Part shown: piece by piece, positions 27,501 to 39,500 of the stretch
Numbering within the stretch: the first letter of the stretch is position 1
How the letters are laid out: each line of letters opens with the position of its first letter
Assembly (NCBI GenBank): GCA_013396915.1
Contig: VWZL01002562.1
Coordinates: 617,438 to 681,437 of the forward strand
DNA: 64,000 nt
Origin: Stercorarius parasiticus
Taxonomy: Eukaryota > Chordata > Aves > Charadriiformes > Stercorariidae
Direction of reading: 5' to 3'
Position numbers and translations under genes: made by a program
Notes under the pieces: generated by a model
Told to the model about the DNA's origin: nothing
What the model saw: the letters and a program-made list of their open reading frames with translations, nothing else
Database searches by the model: none

Positions 27501-30500
27501 TCCCAGTGTCAAAGAAATATTGAAGAAATTAAAGTGTAACTGTGTATGAAGAAATAATACAGTTGGTGCATTTTTTTAATCTCTAAGAGCTTAGTTATAA
27601 GAACTCTTAGTTATAAGAATACTCTAAGAGTATTTTCTCTTACACATCTTCACATTAAAAACACAGTATTAAATCTGGGATCATGGAACCACAGACAAAA
27701 ATCCCATTTGATACAGGACATGATAGAGAATCCCCATTTCTCGATCTTGGGAACTGTGGAATATAAAACCTAAAGCCACGCAACCTATCAGAATCTGTTC
27801 CATCTCCCAGTGCAGGTAATGGAAGGGAAAGCTTCAAGTTCAGTTATTCAATGATACTTGTATGAAGTTGCTCAAAAGGCTTAGTAATAGCAGTATTTTA
27901 ATAGATGCACTACTGAGAAAGACACAAGTAAAGTGGTAGTGTAATTACAGGATATGTATCATGATCATTGGTGATTTTAACATAAGATTGCTAGCACTGC
28001 AACTTATTATATTCCTTACACTTCAGTTTTTGGAAAAACAAGCAATTTTCTTCTAGACTCACAGAATGGTTTCAGCTGGAAGAGACCTTAAAGATCACCT
28101 AGTTCCAAGCCCCAGGCAGGGACACCTTCCACTGCACCACAGTTTAGTTTATTATTCTGCTGAAGTATCACCTATGTTAACAGTTCAGTTTGATAGTGAC
28201 ACAAGGAGGTTAGCACCACACAGCAGCAGTCTCTCTCTCAAGACAAAACAATAAAAGATAGTAACGGCACACCAGAAAACCCACATAAGTTCATTATTTA
28301 GGACAACAGGAGTTTGAAAATAAACTCCGTAACACAGCCAACACACTCTCGTTCTCCTGTACTCTATCACTTCAGCACAACTTTTAGCTCATTAAACAGT
28401 AGAGATTGAAAGGTTTTGCACCTATATCCAGTCCTAGTTAAACCAGGAAACAGATTTAACCTAGTTAAATTTGGAAACAAATTTTACTCAGTACTGTCAT
28501 GAAATATTTTCGCTTTTTGTGACTGTAATCAAAACAAAATGTTTCAAATTCGTTACTTACTTCTAACCTGGGTCGGGGCAATCCCAAGCACCGATATAGG
28601 CTGGGCAGTGACTGGCTTGAAAGCAGCCCTGAAGGACTTGGGGGTGCTGGTAGACAACGGGCTCAACATGAGCCATCAGCGTGCACTAGCAGCCCAGAAA
28701 GCCAATCGTATCCTGGGCTGCATCAGGAGAAGCGTGGCCAGCAGGCCAAGGGAGGTGATTCTCCCCCTCTACTCCACTACCGTGAGACCCCACCTGGAGT
28801 ACTGCATCCAGTTCTGGAGCCCCTACTACAAGAGAGATATGGACGTGCTGGAACGTGTCCAGAGAAGGGCCACGAGGATGATGAGAGGGCTGGAGCACCT
28901 CTCCTATGAGGACAGACTGAGAGTTGGGGTTGTTCTGCCTGGAGAAAAGAAAGCTCCAAGGAGACCTCACAGTGGCCTACCAGTATTTTAAGGGGGCCTA
29001 CAAGAAAGCTAGTGAGGGACTTTTTAGGATGTCGGGTAATGGTAGGACTAGAGGGACTGGATTAAAACTAGAGATGGGACGATTCAGACTGGACGTCAGG
29101 AAGAAGTTCTTCACCATGAGGGTGGTGAGACACTGGAAGAGGTTGCCCAGAGAGGTGATGGAAGCCCCATCCCTGGAAGTTTTTAAGGCCAGGCTGGATG
29201 GGGCTCTGAGCAACCTGATCTAGTGGGAGGTGTCCCTGCCCATGGCAGGGGGGTTGGAACTAGATGATCTTTAAGGTCCCTTCCAGCCCTAACAATTCTA
29301 TGATTCTAACCTGTAACTAAAAATTTCTAATACCAAATTTGACCTAGTGTAGGACTCAAAGTTTTTCAGAAGTATTATTTTGTTTTCAAATGTTTCCAGA
29401 TTACTTGTAGAAATCTTTTCCAAACAATTATGAAAGTATAATCTCCAGGACTTTTTCCACGAGTAGGACTGCAAAAGCTTTACTTCAGCAGAAAAAACAA
29501 GATACTAGCCTTACACATTCAGGAAAACTGAACAAGGAACCCCTAGCACAGAAATAGAATCACAGAATCATAGGGTTGGAAGGGACCTCTGGAGATCATC
29601 TAGTCCAACTCCCCTGCCAGACCAGGGTCACCTTAGAGCAGGCTGCACAGGAACGCGTCCAGGCGGGTTTGGAATGTCTCCAGAGATGGAGACTCCACCA
29701 CCTCTCTGGGCAGCCTGTNNNNNNNNNNNGAGGATGACCTCCCTCGACCCGCTGGCCACACTCTTCTTGATGCACCCCAGGATGCCATTGGCCTTCTTGG
29801 CCACAAGGGCACATTGCTGGCTCATGGTCATCCCGTTGTCCACCAGGACTCCCAGGTCTCTTTCCACAGAGTTGCTCTCCAGCAGGTCAGCCCTCGACCT
29901 GTACTGGTGCATGGGGTTATTCCTCCCCAGGTGCAGCACCCTACACTTGCCCTTGTTGAATTTCGTAAGGTTTCTCTCCGCCCAACTCTTCAGCCTGTCT
30001 GGGTCTCTCTGTGTGGCGGCACAGCCTTCCAGTGTGTCAGCCACCCCCACTAGCTTTGTGTCATCAGCAACCTTGCTGAGGGTGCACTCTATCCCCTCAT
30101 CCAGGTCATTGATGAATATATTGAAGAGAACTGGACCCAGTACTGACCCCTGGGGAACACCACTCGTCACTGACCTCCAAATAATGTACATGTTTCCCAT
30201 CTCACGTTTCATAGAAGGTACGTTACCAGTAGAACTAGCTTTTTCCACGTTTAGAAAAGATTCAGAACTAAAAGAAATACTGTATCAAAGGCCTATTATA
30301 TACTTATTAAAATATCACCACTTAAATCACTTCAGGACTTTGCATAATTGCCCCAGTGAACTGTGATACAGTGAAGTAACAACACAGAGTTATTTGACTT
30401 TAGAATCATATATACATTAAAAGTAAAAAAAAAGTCTTTTTACCTATAGTTTTGTTTTTAGATAATGCTGGAGGAGAGTTTGCGTCCTCAGATTCTTCCG

Positions 30501-33500
30501 ATGAGTGAGCCAAGAAGTCATGAAGTTTCTGCACCAATGTATTCAACTTGCTTTCACTGTTAACATACAAGTAAAACTTGAAGTTACCTATAGATCTCAC
30601 TCAAATTTAGCAATCTTGAAAGGAATTATGTTGAATCTCAATTAATAAACAGCTACAAAATAAACTCAGTTATTGCTTAAACATTTGTTTCTCAAACAGA
30701 ACATCAAAACAAATAAAAAACACCACACAATTTTGTTAAACCCTGAGGAAAATAATAGGTGCAGCCTTACTGACAAGAAAGCACTAAGGACTCTCTTAAC
30801 AGTAACAAGAAAAAGCCTACTTTAAATAGTAAAACTATAGTTTTTACTATTTAAAATATTTTTTGCTGTTTAAAATTATTTACCGAATTCAAGGAAGTCT
30901 GAGTGGTAATTCTGCTATGACATGAAGATACGACAAATGAATGTAAGATTCTACTTTCTCAGAAGCTGAACAGGTAAAAATAATAAAATCTTTATTTTAT
31001 TGCCTAAAATGTAACCTTTCAGGATAAAAGACACTACAAATAGCAGAAGTGCACCTACAATCTTAGAAACAAACAGGTCCGTTGAATATGACAGATCTAC
31101 ATCCTTATGCAAAGCTTCTATTAAATCAGCCATGTGCATATATACTTTGTGTCCTGTATTAATTTTGTCAAAATCCAGCCATGTAGAATCAGATCATTTC
31201 TTGATCTGTTTGTATTAATTAATTTACAAAAAATATTATCCTGGGGATTTTCACTAGGCAGTTTTAGACACCAGGAAATGTTAGTCTTACCTTTTTACTG
31301 TAATAAGTACATATACGACTCTTTTATCCTATGCTTTTGTTAAAAAGCTATACTACTTCATAATCAACATGTTATCCCCTCTCATTGTACGTTGTTTATT
31401 TCAGATTTTCTCCTCCCAAAGCTTTTAGAATTTCTTGAGACAAGTGCCTTTCCCTAGCTGCAAGTGCACTGCCTGAGGCCAGGGGCAGTCGGGCTTTTAG
31501 ATCCCGCTGTATCCAGAGTTGCCAGTCTCTGCTGTCTGTCACTGCTTCCCTCTGGACGCTATCGGTCCTCCAGAATCTGTCAGCTGATACGCCTGAGTCA
31601 TCACAGCTTATCACCTGCTACATATGGGTTTTCAAACTGCTGAACTACACTACACCCTTCATAAATTAACCCAGAGGCTTACACCCTTTTCACTTTTTAT
31701 CTCCCCATTACTTTCAAAACAGTCTTCTGATAGCAAGAAGCAAGATTTTTCTGCCCGTGTTGTACAGGTTGTAGCAACTTTTGAATATTTATCAGCTCAA
31801 TCCACTCACCTTTGCCATCTCTACTATTTCTCTGAACACATCAATTTATTAACTTCTGACTTTCAATTTAACTGTTACTGCTAAAAAAAAATAAAAATCA
31901 CCTGTTTTATAAGAAGGACATGCAGGCAAGCATTCTCTTGAGCAATGACTGAAAGAGTATCATCACATTAATGCAAATGACTGTTTGAACCAGTGAAAAT
32001 AACCACATATAGACCAGTATAAAACATCCATTTAAAGAAAAAAACAAACCTGTAATTTCTTTAAATCTTCTGAAGTACTCAAAATAAAATAAAACAGCAC
32101 TTTGTAATGGAAAGATTTTCTGCATGAGTAAAGGACACTTTTCTTTCGAGGCTACATACATACCATCACTCACCTGAGCAACTTTAAAAGTGTGTAACAA
32201 AGCCTGTTTTACTCTCAAGTGTATCTTAAAATTTTTCTCTCAATCTGTTTAGAAGTCTTTCCCTCTAATTACTGGACTAATGCTGCTACACTACTGCCAG
32301 TCCCTAAACTTGGGCTTCCCTTTTTGTCATGGATGGAGGGCATACTTAGAAAACATTACAGAAGATGATGGCACGCTTCAGTTTTAACAGATTGCATACT
32401 CTGCTTTGGAAAGGAGATTTAATGACAATTTATTCACATTAAGTTTAAAAAAAATTAAGGAGTTGTTCAGAATTATTTGATAGTGAAAGTACATAAAGAG
32501 ATTTTTATGTCCATTACAGATGGTCTGAAGAACTAATGCACATTTAGAAAGGCCACAAAAAAAGTACATTTTTGTTAGTAAAAACAAAAAAACCCACATG
32601 TGGAATTCTGCTCATTTAGTTTATAAATAACTTGTTTTGGTAACAACATTTTAGAAAAGAAAATGAATTATAATATTATTGTTCTCAATACAAAACAAAT
32701 TCAGAATAGTATGCATGTCCGTTTGTAACTAACACTTGGAACATTTATTAACCCTTTCCCATTTATTAACCCTTATCCTAACTAGCCTAAAATTATCATT
32801 TCAGAGGAAAATGTTCATACCAACAAACAACAACCAAAGAAAAAAAAAATCTACAAACTAATACTAAAAAGTCTTCTCAACTTGCTTTTTCCTCTTGATT
32901 ATTCACCATTTTGCACCATAAGCCTGTATTAAGGACTATCAGGTCAAATGTAAGTAAAGGTGTTACACGTACTATACTTCACCACAAAGACATTTAAATT
33001 TAGGGCAGTGCTTTACCTGTTTTTGTACAAAAGCGATTTTATGTCATGCATTTATAGTTGAGAACATATTATCTACAATCTTTTTTAAAGCTTCTACTGC
33101 AAAATCCTCATTCTTTGTAATATATTAATACTCACCCACTATTAAATTGATCACAACCTATAAAATGTGCATTTAAAAAAAAAAAAAAAACAAAAAACAT
33201 AGGAGCCTAAAAATTTACAACCATCTCAGAAGCATTAAGTGAAACAAGCAGTCTCCCTCTACTATATAGCAACAGTCCCTACACTATTTAATAGAGTTTT
33301 CAGGCTTGCATGTTCTAAGCAACTGGCTTCACCATCAGTCCAGAGCTATTTAAACACCGTTTAGCCTAATTAAAACAGGGAAGAAAGGAAAGGTGTCCTA
33401 CTATTATTGGTTTGGCCATGAACCTGATTTGTGACCTTGGGAAACTATCTTAGAAGAATACCATTTCTTACCTAAATTCAGAGCAAGTGCTGTAATCTTA

Positions 33501-36500
33501 AACAGTAAATGCCTAGCCCTTATTAGGATAAAAAAAAAAGTATGTAATATGCAAACCACATTACTAGGCTAAATGATTCTACAAATCAATAGACTTTATA
33601 AGAAGAAAAGTGAAGGGCCAGGTGGTGTCCTAATCTAGACACAACATACTTAATGCAATTTGGTTGTTAACTGCTGTCCCCTTGTTTGCGTTTACCTGTA
33701 TTGGGTTTGCATGGCAAGGGTTTGGTAGTAGGGAGGCTACAGGGGTGGCTTCTGTGAGAAGATGCCACAAGCTTCCCCCATGTCTGGTGGAGCGAGTGCC
33801 ACCCGGCTCCAAGAATGACCCACCACTGGCCAAGACTGAGACCATCAGCAACGATGGTAGTGCCTCTGGGATAACATAGTTAAGAAGGGGGGGGGAAAAA
33901 AAAAGCTGGGCAACAGCAGCCCATGAGAGCAGTGAGAATATGTGAGAGGAACAACTCTGCAGACACCAAGGTCAGTGAAGAAGGAAGGGGAGGAGGTGCT
34001 CTGCACCAGAGCAGAGATTCCGCTGCACCTGGTGAAAGACCATGGTGAGGCAGGCCGTCCCCCTGCAGCCCACAGAGGTCCACGGTGGAGCAGATAGCCA
34101 CATGCAGCCCATGGAGGACCCCACGCTGGAGCACATGGGTGCCTGACAGAAGCTGTGTCCCTGTGCAGAGTCTGCACTGGAGCAGGCTCGCAGCAGGACC
34201 TGAAGACCCATGGAGAGAGAAGCCCACGCTGGAGCAGGTTTGTTGGCAGGACCTGTGACCCCACGGGGGACCCAGTCTGTTCCTGAAGGACTGCACCCAT
34301 GGAAGGGACCCATGTTGGAGAAGGTCATGGAGGACTGTCTCCCACAGGAAGGATCCCACGCAGTTCATGAAAAACTGCAGCCCATGGGAAGGACTGACGT
34401 CGGAGAAGTTCATGGAGGACTGTCTCCCATAAGAGGGACCCTATACTGGAGCAGGGGAAGAGTGTGAGGAGGAAGGAGCAGCAGAGACAACATGCAATGA
34501 ACTGCCTGCAACCCCCATTCCCCATCCCCCTGCACCACTCAGAAGGAGGAGGTAGAGAAATCAAGCGTGAAGTTGATCCCAGAAAGAAGGGAGGGATGGG
34601 GGAAGGGCTTTTAGGGTTTGATTTTATTTCATTACGCTACTCAGATTTTATTGCCTGGAAATTAAATTAATTTTGGATTATACTGTGAAACTACACTAGA
34701 AAAACCTTGTTATTGTGCTCATTTTCTATCTACTTTCTTCAGACACTTCAAAAACATACGTGGGGAATGTCCCCGTTATTGTAACATCTGGAAGAACAGT
34801 TTTAAAACAGTATTTTCTTTAAATAAATTAATTTCTCATTCTTCCACAAGATCCTACCAACTTTTAGTCTAATTCAGTGCCCCTCATCCGAATTTCAAGT
34901 GGCTACTGAAAGACAGTGAAACAGGAGTGCTTTCCAGCTTTTCATCTATGTCAATGTTGACAAATACACTTTTCCTAAATTTTTCCTAAGTACTCACCTT
35001 CCTTAAGTTCAACACTTGCCTAAAATTTTTCTGTTTAAACTTTTAAAATAGTTCAAGGGCACAAGTTTTTTAAATTAATCTTTACAGCTGCTTCAAGTTA
35101 GGTCCAAATAATTCTTCACTTTTGAAGTTGAAATTAAATACTGCAGAACAAGTATTAAGCAGACAAAATTAAACAATCCTCAGAAAAAAAAATTAAAGAA
35201 AAATAAAACCAGATGTGCTTTTAAACTGCCGGTCTGTACACTACTATCCTCTGCTTCAGAGTGTATGCCTATGTGAATGTCAGAAACCCGACAGCCCACA
35301 ACAGAATTCTGGATATTTTAATTAAGACTGTGGGAAGAGGAAGAGAAAGAAAAAGACCATGTCCACATTAGAACACAGTACGGTTTGGTGCTCATGACCC
35401 AATATCCATGCTACATACATTTCAGTAAGTCAAACTAGGCGTAGTCCGGTTCTGCAGACTGAACAAGGGCTAGCAGTTGGAGCACATCAAGAATGCTGAA
35501 GGACATCTTTCCACTTATTTCCACCCAGAAGGAATCCAGTTTGTGTACTCCAAGCATCCCCTGCATTATCAACAAAACTAATAAGCAAAGACAATCTGGA
35601 GACAACTTTCAAAAATGCACTTCTTAATTCAGATGCTAATATGCACGAACCCAAAGTTCTGAAGGAGGTCACAACATATTTTTCTAAAGCATTTCTGTGT
35701 CTAATGTGTTACAAACATGATCATCTTTGACAATTACAGTTTTACAGTAAATAAAGCTGAAACTGATGTAATTTAATTCAACATGCAATTTCAAAACTCA
35801 CACTAGGCATCCTTTCCCCCCCCCCCAAAAAAAATGTGTAATTTCTTTTCACACTACCTAAGCCTTGATACAATCAGGACAGTATTCTGTCACCTACAAA
35901 TCTTCATAGAAGTTTTTCTTCATGAGAAGGAAAAGTGCTAGACCTACCCCAATTCAAAGATGTCAGTTACAAGAGCAGAGCCTACATAGTCATTTCATAT
36001 GAAATTTATCAATATTGTGGCTGAACACACATGAATGAAATAGCTTAAGATCATTGGAAAGAGTGAAAGATGACAAAACCTACAATAGAAGTTTCTTATT
36101 TTCTTATCCCTAATCTGAAAAGGAGTGAATATACCTGCAATATGCAAAGAAACCTACTTCTCTCTGAAAAAATACATAACCAGAAAATAAAATCAGCCTA
36201 CCATTGTATCCATTGGACAAGTAAAACAATATGATTTTATAAAGGTGGGGAAACAGACCACTTCCTACTGGTTGTTTTCTAACTCAACAATGGTTTTCCA
36301 AGGGCAAAGCAACATGATATTGTACAGCCGTACAGCCCAAATCAGACTAATATTTTATAACTTATTTATACTGATGCACCAGTTACGCCAAAATCAGTGA
36401 GGCTTTACAATCAGGATTCACACAATCTGCTCAAGTTGGCATGAACCTGCTCTACTGCCAAAGGATGCAAACCCTCGTGCCCCAACACACACACCTGATG

Positions 36501-39500
36501 CCACTCACACCCTCAGTTCTCTCCTTTCTCTTCCACATCAGTACGAGTATTTGTTTTGACCTATGCACAGAAGCTGATCCATATTGAAAGTAGCCATTTC
36601 TTCTACCAAATCTAGATAATTTCCCTAATCCGGGTCACTGCTCATTGGTATGAATGTTTCTGCAAGAAGAGATGATGACAGCCTGGGCCGGGGAGGAAGG
36701 GAATGCAACTTCAGTGGCAGCAATACGCTATGTGAGCTTGAACTATCACACAGCAGCAAAATTAGCTGTTGAGGCAAATGACACCAAGAATCCCAGAACC
36801 ATCTACGTTGGAAGGGACCTCTGGAAATCGCTTAGTCCAACCTCCCAGCAAAAGCAGAGACAGCTACTGGAGGTCATCCAGAAATACGTCCAGTCAGGTT
36901 CTGAGTACATCCACAGACGGTGGCTCCACAACCTCTCTAGGTGACCAGTTACAGTGTTTGACCATTCTCACTATAAAAAAGTTCTCAAATGTTTAGATGG
37001 AACTGTACAACATTACGCTTATTAAATCAGATACAGTCAGAAAATACCTGAATACCAAAGCTCTGACTGAAAAGAGATGCAGGCATCTAGCACTTCATCA
37101 AACTCAAAGATTCCATGCTTAAGACTTCATTAATACAGACTCACTCTTCTACTTTGTTTAGAATTGACTTTAAATTCACAGGGGCTTAATCAAGCCATAC
37201 CATCCAGTTGGAAGACACAGGATGAAGTAACTTTGGAGCTTAAGTACACCATAACAGGTTCAGACAAGTAAACAGAATTATTCTCCTCCAGACACACAAG
37301 GGGAATGAAAAAGCAATGGTTAAAAGTTACTAAGAGACCCCATATTCTGTTCAAGGAAAATTACACACTTTCTTTTTGTTAAGATGGTATCCAAACAACT
37401 ATATCAGGGTTTGGCTAGGAATTACCATGCTTCACTAAAAAGTGAAAAATTCTTTGTTTTTTAATGTGTTTCTTTAATGGGAGCTAAAAAAAAATTAAAG
37501 AAAAAAAGAAAAAAAAGCTAAGACACAATCTCATTGTTAGGTTGGTTTGAATGCCACATAGAAGTCTCTAACTTTGATGGCAAAATAATCTGGAAGCTAA
37601 AAAAGACTGAAGTCAACCACTTGAAAAATCTAAGTACAGTATTTTCACCTTTATGAGACAAAAATCATGGCTAAGTCAATACCTTACTATAGTGATTCAG
37701 GAAAGGAAGCTCAAACTAGCATATATAACATACAAAATAGAAAGTTGTATTTAAAAAGCTTAAAGATGCATTGTTTAAAGGGAAAGACAGGCTGGCTCCA
37801 CATCCAATAGCATCATGTCCCTCTAACTCTAAAACTGCCTTCTCTTTTGCTTCATTTGCCTTCTGCTTCCTGGAGTTCAATCACAGATTCTCAATGAGAC
37901 ATCATTCATTACAAACTCTGTCTAAGAATTAAAGCGTGCCCCTTCAAGTCTCCCAGATATTTCTACTCACGTTTGCTACAGGTTTTAAGGGTTGTAGTCC
38001 ATCTGAAGCACAGTTTTTTATTTCACATGATTAAAGTCATGTCTGTTTGCCCCACTGTCAGTCCTGAATTTATTGCCTAATTTTTTGGGGTTTGCTTTAC
38101 ACAATAGGTGTATTTGCCCAACAAGGCTTCTACAGCTGAACCTATAAAGACCTACAGTTGGACAGACCTAGTAAGACAGAAATTTCTATAACTGTGCAGC
38201 TTTCAGACTTGCAAATAAACTGCTTAAATGGCAATAATGCTGAAACCAGTCAACATCATGCGTAATCAAGTTCTTGAATTTTTCAAGGTTTCACTCTTTT
38301 TCTAAATTTAAAAAAAAAAAAACCAAGGAAATCAACATCCATGAATCCATCTTGAATGGTAACTGCCTGGTGGCTAGATGTTATAACAAATTATGAAAGC
38401 TTTACACTCTTCCTTTAGTAAATCAGGGCACTTTACCTACCATCTTTTAACATCAATATAAAACTTTGCATTATTTTTGCTACTGAATTTCTTCAATTTC
38501 TTCTTTCTCCTCCTGACTCGGTACTGGAAAAGCCTGCAACTGACCTATCTGTGAACTGATTCATGTTTCCAAGTCACCTGCAGGCACAAGCTGAGCTCCA
38601 GTGATACAAAATGTGATTTCATGAGGTTCAGTGGTATCCTTAGGCTTCCCTGTTTATAAAAGACACATCTAGGGATCCAATTTAAAAAACTTACTTTGTC
38701 ACGGACCGCAGGCATTTGTTTTTATGGTGAATGCAGCACATTTTAGTATTGGTTTTGATACTTTCTTTTGGTGAGGTATATCCATGTAAAAAGCACTAAC
38801 TTTTCCCCCCTTCAAGCAGAGAGTGCAAGTGCTCATCTATAACGGTACTGGGAATTTCAATTTCCACAATGTTAAGGCCATCCTACTGCTGAATTTGTAC
38901 TATACACCCCTTTGTGACACCAAATTGTTTCATAGCAAATGAAGATACCTTCAGTCAAGCTCTATAGAGACCCTGACACAAAGCTTACAAAACCCAAACA
39001 GAGACAGTATTGTACTAAAACAGAAATAATGAAGTCACCGCAGTAAGTTCCTCTCTTAGAGAATTTCATTTAATTAGTGCAAACACATTGGCTCTGGGGC
39101 ACATCTGGCACAGAAGATGACAGCCCCCCTTCTTGAGGGAAGAGTCAAAGAATCTGCTTATGCCCATTCCACATGACTGCGTAAAAGACTGCTAACTTGC
39201 ACTGTACCTTCAGAGAATATGTAAGATTGCTACTGACTTATTTTCAATTAGATTATTATGGCATTAAAAAACATGCCTCAAACAATCCTATAATATCACA
39301 TAGAACAAGACATTCAGGTGACTCCAAAATGCAGAAAAATTAACAAAAATGTTAAGATCAAGCTACCAAATTATCATACCGAAATTTGCAAAGTCTGAAC
39401 CATCAAAAAAAAATGAAGTTTATTTTGCCAACTTAAAAAATCTAGTATCACAACATTGACTACCAGATGGTTCAAGTGAGTAAGATTCAAAACTTGTTTT

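Noticed and set aside
27585..27640. Short direct and inverted repeats (TCTTAGTTATAAGAA, AATACTCTAAGAGTATT)
   Set aside because: Too short and AT-rich to mean more than local slippage; no RNA structure or mobile-element ends could be tied to it.
28539..29223. Open frames with reverse-transcriptase-like blocks
   Set aside because: These belong to a truncated, frameshifted CR1 copy and are listed as a repeat, not as genes.
33845..34564. Several overlapping open frames of 79-177 codons on both strands
   Set aside because: They lie inside the GC-rich, internally repetitive LTR, where stop codons are rare by composition. No gag, pol or env similarity is visible.
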